A stretch of DNA of 41,288 nt from an uncultured Dorea sp. (lineage in GTDB: Bacteria; Bacillota; Clostridia; Lachnospirales; Lachnospiraceae). The notes beneath the pieces were generated by a model. It was not told the DNA's origin. It worked only from the letters and a program-made list of their open reading frames with translations, and made no database searches. Position 1 is the stretch's first letter, and every line of letters starts with the position of its first letter. Of this stretch, positions 33,104 to 41,058 are shown in pieces. The translations under genes were made by a program, and so were the position numbers. The DNA is taken from assembly GCA_910585725.1 (NCBI GenBank), contig CAJUFA010000029.1:1-41288 (forward strand), read 5' to 3'.

Positions 33104-34096
33104 ATGACTGGTCCAAAGAAGCAGATCAGAAAAATGCTGAAATCTAAAACCAGAAAGGAAATCTTAAACGTGAAAAATGCGATCAAAAAAGTCCCGATTT
33201 CATTTTGCGGCGTAATGCTTGGATTGGCAGCTTTGGGAAATCTTCTTCAGAGCTACGGCGAGGGGATTCGGTATATATGCGGTATCGCGGCGGCGTTTAT
33301 ACTTGTTCTTGTTCTTCTCAAGATTGTCATGTTCCCGCAGATGATCAGAGAAGATATGAAGAATCCAATTATGGCGAGTGTTTCAGGAACATTTCCGATG
33401 GCGCTTATGCTCCTTAGCGTTTATGTAAAACCGTTTATCGGAGGGGCGGCGAGATATCTCTGGTTCTTTGCAATCGGACTGCATATCGTATTGATTATCT
33501 ATTTTACGATTAATTTTATATTGAAACTGCAAATGACGAAAGTATTTGCAAGCTACTACATCGTATATGTAGGAATCGCAGTCGCGGCCGTAACGGCGCC
33601 TGGGTTTGATCAATTAAATGTTGGGACGGCGGCCTTTTGGTTCGGATTTGCATCATTGATTTTATTGTTTATTCTTGTGACTTTGCGTTACATCAAATAT
33701 CCGGAGATTCCGGAGCCGGCTCGGCCGCTGATCTGTATCTATGCGGCGCCTACGAGTCTTTGCATCGTCGGATATGTACAATCCGTAATGCCGAAATCAA
33801 GGATCTTTTTGTTGGCCATGCTTGTGCCTGCGACTGTTTTTTACATTTTTGCTCTTGTAAAGGCGATAGGATACTTGAAATTACAATTCTATCCGAGTTA
33901 TGCAGCGTTTACATTTCCGTTTGTAATCAGCGCGACCGCAGCGAAGCAGACGATGGCCTGTTTTGCCGATATGGAGCGGCCTGTGCCATTCTTGAAGCCG
34001 GTTGTTCTTGTTGAGACGATCATAGCGGCGATATTTGTAATTTATACTTTTATCAGATTTATGGGATTTGTTTTTGGAATGAAGAAATTAAAATAA
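33104..34096 (+). CDS. TDT-family (TehA/Mae1/SLAC1-like) transporter
   Basis: The 330-residue protein has about ten membrane helices after a basic N-terminus (KKQIRKMLKSKTRKEIL). Segments VPISFCGVMLGLAALGN near the start and FTFPFVISATAAKQT near the end are characteristic of the tellurite-resistance/dicarboxylate transporter family. Known members move C4-dicarboxylates, sulfite or chloride and other anions; the substrate here is unknown. The ATG at 33104 has AAGAAGGA upstream, while the ATG at 33077 has none. It is a single-gene unit between two hairpins. Its position after the sugar block could mean it exports an organic acid product, but that is only inference. Confidence 0.82.
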   Translation: MTGPKKQIRKMLKSKTRKEILNVKNAIKKVPISFCGVMLGLAALGNLLQSYGEGIRYICGIAAAFILVLVLLKIVMFPQMIREDMKNPIMASVSGTFPMALMLLSVYVKPFIGGAARYLWFFAIGLHIVLIIYFTINFILKLQMTKVFASYYIVYVGIAVAAVTAPGFDQLNVGTAAFWFGFASLILLFILVTLRYIKYPEIPEPARPLICIYAAPTSLCIVGYVQSVMPKSRIFLLAMLVPATVFYIFALVKAIGYLKLQFYPSYAAFTFPFVISATAAKQTMACFADMERPVPFLKPVVLVETIIAAIFVIYTFIRFMGFVFGMKKLK

Positions 34097-34135
34097 AACC
34101 ACCGTGGGCGCCCTTTGGTACACGGTGGTTTTATT
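34092..34135 (+). terminator. Intrinsic terminator of the TDT transporter gene
   Basis: AATAAAACCACCGTG and CACGGTGGTTTTATT form a perfect 15-bp stem with a 14-base loop and a T-rich 3' arm. It begins inside the stop codon of the transporter. Confidence 0.88.
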
Positions 34136-34394
34136 AATTAAACGTACCTTTATTGTGCCTCTTACGAAGGGGTGTTTACCGCAAACTGTAAGTAATTGCT
34201 AAAAATAATATATTTTTTTTGATTATTATGTTGAAATTTCCGATGATTTTTGAGAGAATAAAGATGATGAGTTTTTGTCGGTGCTTTTTTACTTGAGATA
34301 TAGATTTGGATTTTTCTGGTGGGGGAGCGCTTTGGAAAGAGAGGCGGCAGGACATATAGCCCCACGCTGCTATATACCGGGAGGAGTGGTTAAA

Positions 34395-36083
34395 ATGAAA
34401 AAGAAAATGAATCAATCTACGCTAACGTTAATTTTAAATGGAGCATCCATATTTGCACTATGTATCGTGATCATATTTTTGGTAATCCAGGTCAAGGTGA
34501 GTCAGGATCTTGACGGCGCCAATTCAGACAGATTTAATCTTACATACGACGCGAACAGGTTTATGAATGCGTCTTCATTTTTGACTAACGAGGTGCGGGC
34601 ATATACGGCGACAGGACATAAAGAGTATTATGACGCCTATATGGATGAGCTTAATAATCAGAAAAACCGTGAGGGCGGTTTAGCGGCGATGCAGGAGATC
34701 GGAATAACGGAGGAAGAGCAGCTGATGATTGATCAGATGTCCGATATTTCCGATTCATTGGTTCCCCTGGAAGAAGAGTCCATGAAAAAGGTGGAGTTAG
34801 GGCAGATGACGGAGGCTCTTAATTTCGTATATGGGGAAGAATACAGTACGGCGATTGCGAAAACCAACGCTTTAAAAGAAGATTTTTTAGAGTCTATTGA
34901 TAAAAGAAGCATGGAAGAAGTGGAGCGTCTGAGAAGGAGTTCAAACAATATGATGATCGCCATAGTGGCCGCGTTGTTCATGGTTGGCGTACTGCAGGTG
35001 ACGAATCTGGTGCTCACCAGAAAGCGTGTGCTTTCTCCGGTAATCGCTGTGAAGGATCAGATGGGAGAGATTGCCAGCGGAAATCTTTCGGCAGATTTCA
35101 TGTTTGAATCGGATACGTCTGAGATTGGAAGACTGGTAGAATCCATTCACGAGACAAAACGGGAATTGAAGAAAATTATTAAGGATATAGACTTTAAGCT
35201 GGCCGAGATGGCGCAGGGGAATATGGATCTGACAATCGGTAATGATTACCGGGGAGAATTTCAGCCGATTCAGAGAGCTATGAGGCAGATTCTGGATGCG
35301 TTCAACGAGGCTCTTTCACAGATCAACCAGACTGCGGAGAGAGTGACTATGGAATCTCAGCAGGTGGCGACCGGCGCGAAGATTCTCTCCCAAGGCACCG
35401 TAGATCAGGCTTCGGCTGTAGAAGAGCTGACGGCAAGCATCCAGCAGTTATCGGAGCAGGTAGACAGTACATCTTCCGATGCGGATCATGCCAGAACGAG
35501 CTCTATGGACGCGGCGACTCAGTTGGAAGTTTGTAATGCCAAGATGAAGGAATTGACTGTTTCGATGGAGAATATCTCCAAATCTTCTCACGAGATCGGC
35601 GGCATTATCAAGACGATCGAAGATATCTCTTTCCAGACCAATATTCTGGCGCTGAACGCGGCCGTGGAAGCAGCCCGGGCCGGCGACAGGGGGAAAGGAT
35701 TTGCCGTAGTAGCAGACGAGGTGCAGAGTCTGGCCAATAAGAGCGCCGTGTCTGCAAAGAATATTACGATGTTGATTGAGGAATCCATGCGTCTGGTAGA
35801 ACAGGGGACGGCATTATCGGTGGATACGACGGAAGCGCTCGCGGCAGGGGTAGCCGGAGCACGGACGTCTACGGAACTGGTTGAGAGAATCGCAGATTCC
35901 GCAACGCAGCAGGTGGAAGCTCTCCGTCAGCTTTCGTTGGGTATGGAACAGATCTCAAACGTGGTACAGACCAATGCATCGACGGCCGAGAAATCCGCAT
36001 TTTCTGCGGAGGAACTTCATGGGCAGGCAGAGGAATTAAAGGTATCTGTTCAAAGATTCCGGCTTCGTGGGAAAACCTATTGA
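34395..36083 (+). CDS. Methyl-accepting chemotaxis protein
   Basis: The 562-residue receptor has a helix near 10-33, an external helical sensor (about 35-182) resembling four-helix-bundle ligand domains, a second helix near 184-206, a HAMP domain, and a long coiled-coil signalling domain whose hairpin tip reads EDISFQTNILALNAAVEAARAG at about 410-430, then GDRGKGFAVVADEV. It ends without a CheR-binding pentapeptide. The ATG at 34395 has GGGAGGAG upstream; the earlier in-frame start has no ribosome site. No flagellar or che gene lies in the window. The signal is unknown; its place next to sugar-uptake genes is suggestive only. Confidence 0.9.
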   Translation: MKKKMNQSTLTLILNGASIFALCIVIIFLVIQVKVSQDLDGANSDRFNLTYDANRFMNASSFLTNEVRAYTATGHKEYYDAYMDELNNQKNREGGLAAMQEIGITEEEQLMIDQMSDISDSLVPLEEESMKKVELGQMTEALNFVYGEEYSTAIAKTNALKEDFLESIDKRSMEEVERLRRSSNNMMIAIVAALFMVGVLQVTNLVLTRKRVLSPVIAVKDQMGEIASGNLSADFMFESDTSEIGRLVESIHETKRELKKIIKDIDFKLAEMAQGNMDLTIGNDYRGEFQPIQRAMRQILDAFNEALSQINQTAERVTMESQQVATGAKILSQGTVDQASAVEELTASIQQLSEQVDSTSSDADHARTSSMDAATQLEVCNAKMKELTVSMENISKSSHEIGGIIKTIEDISFQTNILALNAAVEAARAGDRGKGFAVVADEVQSLANKSAVSAKNITMLIEESMRLVEQGTALSVDTTEALAAGVAGARTSTELVERIADSATQQVEALRQLSLGMEQISNVVQTNASTAEKSAFSAEELHGQAEELKVSVQRFRLRGKTY

Positions 36084-36108
36084 AATCCTGCTTTAAACGA
36101 GTTATAAT
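36080..36108 (+). promoter_or_regulatory. Promoter of the riboflavin operon
   Basis: TTGAAA at 36080-36085, 17 bases, TATAAT at 36103-36108. The -35 overlaps the stop codon of the chemotaxis receptor gene. It lies about 50 bases ahead of the FMN riboswitch. Confidence 0.8.
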
Positions 36109-36116
36109 AGGTTACG

Positions 36117-36162
36117 TGAATAGAGAAAATATGAATAAAGAAAAATATGAATAGAGAAAATC
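36117..36162 (+). repeat. Three tandem copies of a 15-16 bp unit in the riboflavin leader
   Basis: TGAATAGAGAAAATA, TGAATAAAGAAAAATA and TGAATAGAGAAAATC follow one another between the promoter and the riboswitch; the third copy runs into the first stem of the riboswitch. They look like slippage expansion. Confidence 0.75.
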
Positions 36163-36295
36163 TTCAGGGCAGGGTGCAAGTCCCTACCGGCGGTACAGCC
36201 CGCGAGCCATAGAGTGCGGATATGAATTTTGTAAGCTTTTATGGCCGATTCGGTGAGATTCCGAAGCCGACAGTATAGTCTGGATGAAAGAAGAT
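36160..36295 (+). ncRNA. FMN riboswitch (RFN element)
   Basis: The conserved RFN blocks are all present in order: ATCTTCAGGGCAGGGTGCAA, TCCCTACCGGCGGTACAGCC, CGCGAGCC, a variable arm, GCCGATTCGGTGAGATTCCG, AAGCCGACAGTATAGTC and a closing GAAAGAAGAT that pairs with the 5' end. FMN binding would favour the terminator at 36333 and switch off the rib genes. Confidence 0.97.
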
Positions 36296-36332
36296 AACTG
36301 GTATATAACCAATTATTTGTTTTGTCATGTAT

Positions 36333-36366
36333 GCTCTGGAATGTTAACTGCATTTCAGAGCTTTTA
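36333..36366 (+). terminator. Riboswitch expression-platform terminator
   Basis: GCTCTGGAATG (36333-36343) and CATTTCAGAGC (36351-36361) form an 11-bp stem with one G-U pair, followed by TTTT. It lies 38 bases after the FMN aptamer, the expected place for the FMN-dependent terminator. Confidence 0.85.
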
Positions 36367-36378
36367 TTATGTCATATG

Positions 36379-36418
36379 ATTGCCGGCGGTTGCGAGCGGC
36401 TGAGATTATTCCGGCAAT
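36379..36418 (+). other. Inverted repeat between two terminators in the riboflavin leader
   Basis: ATTGCCGG at 36379-36386 and CCGGCAAT at 36411-36418 are perfect inverted repeats 24 bases apart. With the terminators on each side they make the leader between riboswitch and ribD unusually long, about 340 bases from the aptamer end. Confidence 0.5.
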
Positions 36419-36470
36419 GGATGAAGTTATATGAGATAATAATGTTGAAGCGAACGCTGATATGTATGAG

Positions 36471-36498
36471 CCCCTGCAGATGATTCTGCAGGGGTTTT
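36471..36498 (+). terminator. Second intrinsic terminator in the riboflavin leader
   Basis: CCCCTGCAG, loop ATGATT, CTGCAGGGG, then TTTTG: a perfect 9-bp GC-rich stem with a short U-run, about 140 bases before ribD. It would stop transcripts that pass the riboswitch terminator. Confidence 0.75.
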
Positions 36499-36553
36499 GT
36501 GATTATGGTTTAGCAGAGAGAAGTAATCGTTATTCTTGCGGGCATGTTTGCGG

Positions 36554-36582
36554 CGTTAGCTTTGACTGTGGGCGAGAGGCGG
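36554..36582 (+). promoter_or_regulatory. Possible riboswitch-independent promoter for ribD
   Basis: TTGACT, 17 bases, and TACATG lie after the second terminator and before ribD. The -35 is good and the -10 poor. If active it would give riboflavin gene expression not controlled by FMN. Confidence 0.3.
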
Positions 36583-36638
36583 CGTACATGGCATGTTCGA
36601 TATAGGTTAAAATATATGAGAAGAAAGAGGGAATGAAT

Positions 36639-37754
36639 ATGACAGACCGGGATTACATGTATCGTGCGATAGAGCTTGCGAAACAGGGGGTCGGATGGAC
36701 GAATCCCAACCCTATGGTGGGCGCGGTCATCGTAAAAGACGGGCGGATCATAGGGGAAGGATATCACAGACGTTGCGGAGAACTGCATGCAGAGCGTAAT
36801 GCTATTGCGTCTCTTAAGGAATCGGCAGTGGGCGCATCCATCTATGTGACGTTGGAACCTTGCTGCCATTATGGAAGGACTCCGCCCTGCACAGAGGCAA
36901 TTCTGGAGCAGGGGATTACTCGTGTGGTCATCGGTTCAAGAGATCCTAATCCCGAGGTGGCAGGAAAAGGAGTGCAGATCCTGCAAAAAGCCGGGGTACG
37001 GGTGGAAGAAGATTTCATGCGGGAGGAATGCGACCGACTGAATTCCATATTTTTTCATTATATTATTAATAAGACTCCATATGTGGTCATGAAGTATGCG
37101 ATGACGGCGGACGGAAAGATTGCTACGAGGACGGGAGCTTCCAAATGGATTACCGGCGAGGCGGCGCGCGCAGAAGTGCAGAAGCTCCGGCACCGGTGTA
37201 TGGGTATTATGGCGGGGATCGGAACCGTATTGGCGGATGATCCTATGCTGAATGTCCGCATAGAAGGGGGGAGGAGTCCGATACGGATTATCTGTGACAG
37301 TGATCTTCGGATACCTCCGGACAGTCAGATATGCCGGACGGCGAAGGAATTTCCCACAATCGTGGCATGCGCGGCGGCTCGCTTGAGGAATAGAGAGGAG
37401 AAGATTGTCCGGCTTGAACGGCTTGGGATTCAGGTGATTCAGACTTTCGGCGGCAAGGAAACCGTAGATCTTAAAGAGCTGATGAGGATACTCGGGGGCC
37501 AGGGGATCGACAGTATACTTCTGGAAGGAGGGGGAACACTCAACGACAGCGCTCTGCAGGCAGGGATAGTAAAGGAGATCCAGGCATTTGTCGCGCCGAA
37601 GATATTCGGAGGGAATGAAGCGAAGACGCCGGTTGCAGGAAGGGGAATAGATCTTCCTGACGAGGCGGTTCACCTGGCTCTTGAGAAGATATCGCAGATT
37701 GGAGAAGATTTATTATTAGAATACAAAGTATGTGAGAATGTAGAGAATATTTAG
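36639..37754 (+). CDS. ribD: Bifunctional riboflavin deaminase/reductase RibD
   Basis: The 371-residue enzyme has an N-terminal cytidine-deaminase-like domain with H50 in LHAERNA and the zinc cysteines C75 and C84 in EPCCHYGRTPPC. A C-terminal reductase domain follows (YVVMKYAMTADGKIATRTG..., DSILLEGGGTLN). It deaminates and then reduces the pyrimidine intermediate in riboflavin synthesis using NADPH. I prefer the ATG at 36639, 7 bases after AGAGGG, to the ATG at 36633, which nearly touches it. It is the first gene of the operon after the riboswitch, in B. subtilis-like order. Confidence 0.95.
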   Translation: MTDRDYMYRAIELAKQGVGWTNPNPMVGAVIVKDGRIIGEGYHRRCGELHAERNAIASLKESAVGASIYVTLEPCCHYGRTPPCTEAILEQGITRVVIGSRDPNPEVAGKGVQILQKAGVRVEEDFMREECDRLNSIFFHYIINKTPYVVMKYAMTADGKIATRTGASKWITGEAARAEVQKLRHRCMGIMAGIGTVLADDPMLNVRIEGGRSPIRIICDSDLRIPPDSQICRTAKEFPTIVACAAARLRNREEKIVRLERLGIQVIQTFGGKETVDLKELMRILGGQGIDSILLEGGGTLNDSALQAGIVKEIQAFVAPKIFGGNEAKTPVAGRGIDLPDEAVHLALEKISQIGEDLLLEYKVCENVENI

Positions 37755-37814
37755 AATATAGAGCGTATCAGAATATAAAAAAAATCAAAAGATAGAGTTG
37801 AGGCAGGTGAAGAT

Positions 37815-38465
37815 ATGTTTACAGGAATCGTGGAGGAGATGGGAAGAATCCGGCACATTTCGCTCAACGGACGGTCAGGTCAGATATCGGTTCGGGCGAA
37901 GAAGGTGTTGGAAGGAACGAAGATAGGGGACAGTATCGCAGTGAATGGTGTGTGTCTGACGGTTACATCTCTGCAGCCGGATGGATTTACGGCGGATATC
38001 ATGGCAGAGACGTACCGCAGAAGTAACCTTGGACAAGGAAAACCAGGAGAATATGTGAATCTGGAACGGGCGATGGAAGCAGGAGAAAGGTTCGGCGGTC
38101 ATATCATGTCGGGGCATATAGACGGGGTAGGCGTTATACAGGCTTATCGCCGGGAAGAGAATGCAGTGTGGGTGACGATAGAGACTTCGCCGGAGATCCT
38201 GCGTCTTATCGTGGAGAAGGGATCGATTGGGATTGACGGAATCAGTCTGACGGTAGTGAAGGTGGAGGATACAGAATTTCAGGTATCGGTTATTCCGCAT
38301 ACGGGAGAGGAGACGACTCTGCTTAAGAAGGATACGGGGGATCAGGTGAATCTTGAGAATGATATCATAGGGAAATATGTGGAGAAACTCCTGGGTATTG
38401 GAAGTGTAGAGGAGTCGGGCGGGTCCGGTCTTACGATGGACTTTCTTAAGGAATATGGAATCTGA
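37815..38465 (+). CDS. ribE: Riboflavin synthase, alpha subunit
   Basis: The 216-residue protein is the usual tandem of two lumazine-binding barrels: MFTGIVEEMG...GDSIAVNGVCLTV...FGGHIMSGHIDGVG in the first half and GSIGIDGISLTVV...VIPHTGEETTL in the second. It dismutates two lumazine molecules to riboflavin and the pyrimidinedione. The ribosome site is AGGTGA. It lies 60 bases after ribD and 40 bases before ribBA. Confidence 0.95.
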   Translation: MFTGIVEEMGRIRHISLNGRSGQISVRAKKVLEGTKIGDSIAVNGVCLTVTSLQPDGFTADIMAETYRRSNLGQGKPGEYVNLERAMEAGERFGGHIMSGHIDGVGVIQAYRREENAVWVTIETSPEILRLIVEKGSIGIDGISLTVVKVEDTEFQVSVIPHTGEETTLLKKDTGDQVNLENDIIGKYVEKLLGIGSVEESGGSGLTMDFLKEYGI

Positions 38466-38505
38466 TTTATTCGTCAAATTCAGGGAAGACAGAAGGAGGA
38501 GCAAT

Positions 38506-39723
38506 ATGGAGCAGAATTATCAGTACAATTCTATTGAAGAGGCTTTGGAAGATTTAAAAGCCGGGAAGATTATCCTGGTAACGGATGATCCGGATCGGGA
38601 GAACGAGGGGGATATGATCTGTGCGGCGCAGTTTGCGACACAGGAGAATATTAACTTTATGGCCAGTTATGCGAAGGGACTGATCTGCACGCCTATGAGC
38701 GTCGCGGCAGCGGCCGCTTTAGGGCTGCCGCCCATGGTGGCAGAGAATACGGACAATCATTGTACCGCATTTACGGTTTCCGTCGATCATGTGGATACAA
38801 CTACGGGAATCTCGGCGGCGGAAAGGTCTTATACGATGATGAAGTGTGCGGATGAAGGAACGAAGCCGGGAGATTTAAGGAGGCCGGGGCATGTGTTTCC
38901 GTTGATTGCAAGGCCGGGAGGCGTCCTGGTACGCAACGGACATACGGAGGCAACCGTGGATCTGATGCGGCTGGCGGGGCTTAAGGAATGCGGGGTGTGC
39001 TGTGAAATAATGGAGGACGACGGAACAATGATGCGGACGCCGAATCTGTGGAAGCTTGCCAGAGAGCATGGGCTTAAGTTCATTACGATTAAAGAGCTGC
39101 AGGATTACTGCCGGATTCATGAGAAGCATGTGGTGAAAGAGGCATGTGCGGATATGCCGACACAATATGGACATTTCCGCATTCATGGCTATGTTAACGA
39201 CATCACGGGAGAGCATCATCTGGCATTGGTGAAAGGGGAGATTGGAGACGGAAGAGATGTACTTTGCCGGGTGCATTCAGAATGTCTGACAGGAGATACC
39301 TTTGGTTCCATGCGCTGCGACTGTGGAAATCAGCTTCAGGAGGCGATGCGCCAGATTGAGGAAGAGGGACGGGGGATCGTCCTATATATGCGCCAGGAAG
39401 GGCGGGGGATCGGACTGATCAACAAGCTTAAGGCTTATGAACTGCAGGAGCAGGGGCTGGACACGGTGGAGGCTAATATCCGGCTTGGATTTGCACCGGA
39501 TCTCAGAGAATACTGGGTCGGCGCCCAGATTCTTTCGGATCTTGGAGTGAAGTCCATAAGGCTTCTGACGAATAATCCGGAGAAGGTATATGGTTTGAGT
39601 GACTTTGGACTGGAAATCAAGGATCGTGTTCCGATAGAGATTGCGCCGCAGAAGTATGATATTAAGTATATGAAGACAAAACAGGAAAAGATGGGGCATA
39701 TTTTTAATAAGATTGCACTATAA
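38506..39723 (+). CDS. ribBA: Bifunctional DHBP synthase / GTP cyclohydrolase II RibBA
   Basis: The 405-residue enzyme has an N-terminal DHBP synthase domain with the acidic loop DDPDRENEGD, the HCTAFTVSVDH segment and HTEATVDLMRLAG. A C-terminal GTP cyclohydrolase II domain follows, with zinc cysteines in SECLTGDTFGSMRCDCG and RQEGRGIGL. It makes both early precursors, from ribulose 5-phosphate and from GTP. The ATG at 38506 has AAGGAGGAG upstream; the frame extension to 38455 overlaps ribE and is rejected. Confidence 0.96.
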   Translation: MEQNYQYNSIEEALEDLKAGKIILVTDDPDRENEGDMICAAQFATQENINFMASYAKGLICTPMSVAAAAALGLPPMVAENTDNHCTAFTVSVDHVDTTTGISAAERSYTMMKCADEGTKPGDLRRPGHVFPLIARPGGVLVRNGHTEATVDLMRLAGLKECGVCCEIMEDDGTMMRTPNLWKLAREHGLKFITIKELQDYCRIHEKHVVKEACADMPTQYGHFRIHGYVNDITGEHHLALVKGEIGDGRDVLCRVHSECLTGDTFGSMRCDCGNQLQEAMRQIEEEGRGIVLYMRQEGRGIGLINKLKAYELQEQGLDTVEANIRLGFAPDLREYWVGAQILSDLGVKSIRLLTNNPEKVYGLSDFGLEIKDRVPIEIAPQKYDIKYMKTKQEKMGHIFNKIAL

Positions 39724-39737
39724 GGCAGACAGGAAGA

Positions 39738-39796
39738 GCTGTAAGATAATATTATCAAAGAACAGGCAGAAAAGCTGTACAATAATAATTTCAAGG
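39738..39796 (+). repeat. Imperfect tandem repeat upstream of ribH
   Basis: AGCTGTA-NN-ATAATA followed by TTATCAAAG or ATTTCAAGG occurs twice with a 36-base period (GCTGTA at 39738 and 39774). The second copy ends at the ribosome site of ribH. Confidence 0.55.
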
Positions 39797-39807
39797 AGGA
39801 GATAAAG

Positions 39808-40281
39808 ATGAGACAGATTCAGGTATTAGAAGGTAAGGTAGTGGCGCCGGAGGGAATGAAAGTTGGGATCGTAGCATCCAGGTTCAATGAGATCATTGTC
39901 AATAAACTGCTGTCTGGCGCGGTGGACGGTCTGGTACGTCACGGCGTGGAAGATGGGAATATCACGGCGGCGTGGGTTCCGGGAGCGTTCGAAATTCCGG
40001 TTACGGCTTCAAAGATGGCGCAGTCAGGCAAGTATGACGCCGTGATTTGTGTCGGAGCGGTGATCCGGGGGGATACTTCCCATTATGATTATGTGTGCAA
40101 CGAGGTATCAAAGGGCGTGGCGCAGGTAGGACTGGCAACGGGAGTTCCGGTGATGTTCGGAGTGATAACGACAGAAAATATTGAACAGGCAATCGCGCGC
40201 GCGGGAAGCAAGGCAGGCAATAAGGGGTATGACTGCGCGTTGTCGGCGATCGAGATGGTGAATCTGCTTCAGCAGATGTAG
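39808..40281 (+). CDS. ribH: 6,7-dimethyl-8-ribityllumazine synthase
   Basis: The 157-residue protein shows the full family signature: VASRFNEIIVNKLLSGA, AAWVPGAFEIPV, GAVIRGDTSHYDYVCNEVS with the catalytic histidine, and GVITTENIEQAIARAG. It condenses DHBP with the pyrimidine amine to give the lumazine used by RibE, and usually forms 60-mer capsids. AAGGAGGAG precedes the ATG. It is the last gene of the operon, closed by a hairpin at 40317. Confidence 0.96.
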   Translation: MRQIQVLEGKVVAPEGMKVGIVASRFNEIIVNKLLSGAVDGLVRHGVEDGNITAAWVPGAFEIPVTASKMAQSGKYDAVICVGAVIRGDTSHYDYVCNEVSKGVAQVGLATGVPVMFGVITTENIEQAIARAGSKAGNKGYDCALSAIEMVNLLQQM

Positions 40282-40316
40282 TCTTATACTCCTGCCGCTT
40301 TATAGTAGAAATTTGG

Positions 40317-40353
40317 ACAGGAAACTTCTGGAATTCGAGAGGGTTCCTGTTTT
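40317..40353 (+). terminator. Terminator of the riboflavin operon
   Basis: ACAGGAA (40317-40323) pairs with TTCCTGT (40344-40350), and the sequence continues TTTAATT. The stem is 7 bp plus a mismatch-separated pair; loop about 20 bases. Moderate strength. Confidence 0.6.
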
Positions 40354-40370
40354 AATTCAGTGAATATAGG

Positions 40371-40383
40371 TATAAAATACCTT
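40371..40383. promoter_or_regulatory. Palindrome upstream of spoVT
   Basis: GGTATAAAATACC is a perfect 5-bp inverted repeat around AAA, about 65 bases before the spoVT start codon; AGGTAT recurs at the ribosome site. AbrB-type dimers bind such AT-rich sites, so autoregulation is possible. A GAATA about 17 bases before CATTTA could be a weak sigma-G-like pair. Confidence 0.35.
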
Positions 40384-40445
40384 CATTTACAAATAATAGT
40401 ATCACGTCAGATGTAAGAGAATTTGTATATGGAGGTATTTTAGAT

Positions 40446-40994
40446 ATGAAGGCAACAGGGATTGTACGTAGAATCGATGATCTGGGAAGGGTAGTTATTC
40501 CAAAGGAGATCCGGCGGACGTTAAGGATTCGGGAGGGCGACCCGCTGGAGATATTCACGGATCGGGAGGGAGAAGTGATCCTGAAGAAATACTCGCCCAT
40601 CGGGGAGCTGTCCTCATTTGCCAAACAGTATGCGGAGAGTCTTGCGCAGACGATCAGTTGTCTGGTATGCGTCTGTGACATGGATCAGATTATTGCGTCG
40701 GCAGGAAACGGTAAGAAAGATCTCCAGGATAAGTATATCAGCAGGCAGTTAGAAAAGCAGTTAGGGGATCGGACGCAGCTTGTAGCAACTTCCGGGGAGA
40801 AGAAGTATATTCCGATTGCAGACGGGCAGGATGAAGAATATAAATATGAAGTCATAAGTCCTATCATCTGTGAAGGGGATATCATCGGGGGAGTGATTCT
40901 GCTGTCGAAGGATATCAAGAGGAAGCTTACGGAGCTGGAGCAGAAGATGGCGGCGTGCGCGGCAGGGTTCCTGGGAAGCCAGATGGAGCAATAG
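40446..40994 (+). CDS. spoVT: Stage V sporulation protein T
   Basis: The 182-residue protein has the N-terminal AbrB/SpoVT swapped-hairpin DNA-binding domain (MKATGIVRRIDDLGRVVIPKEIRRTLRIREGDPLEIF split over about 50 residues) and a C-terminal GAF-like domain (about 58-180). That combination and length are those of SpoVT, which tunes sigma-G-dependent genes in the forespore. GGAGGT lies upstream of the ATG. It has its own gap and palindrome after the rib terminator. Its presence argues for a spore-forming Firmicute. Confidence 0.93.
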   Translation: MKATGIVRRIDDLGRVVIPKEIRRTLRIREGDPLEIFTDREGEVILKKYSPIGELSSFAKQYAESLAQTISCLVCVCDMDQIIASAGNGKKDLQDKYISRQLEKQLGDRTQLVATSGEKKYIPIADGQDEEYKYEVISPIICEGDIIGGVILLSKDIKRKLTELEQKMAACAAGFLGSQMEQ

Positions 40995-41058
40995 TAAAAA
41001 ATAATGGAATAATCCGGATATTTCCATCATATCTTGTGATAGACAAGGAGGGATGGGG

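Noticed and set aside
34141..34394. Cyclic-di-GMP riboswitch or sigma-D promoter ahead of the chemotaxis receptor
   Set aside because: I see no GEMM core. The best sigma-D match (TAAA, 14 bases, GTCGGTGC) agrees with only about half of the -10 consensus.
36376..36483. A 35-codon frame between the two riboflavin leader terminators
   Set aside because: No ribosome binding site, and its end lies inside the second terminator stem.
36514..36636. A frame of about 40 codons with a hydrophobic then basic product overlapping the ribD start
   Set aside because: It has no convincing start codon with a ribosome site; it might be a relic of a membrane protein but the evidence is too thin.
36936..37673. 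A 245-codon frame on the minus strand over ribD
   Set aside because: RibD is unmistakable on the plus strand; the antisense product has no domain and an Arg/Pro/His-rich composition.
37875..38504. A 209-codon frame on the minus strand over ribE
   Set aside because: Same reason: it is the antisense shadow of a clear riboflavin synthase gene.
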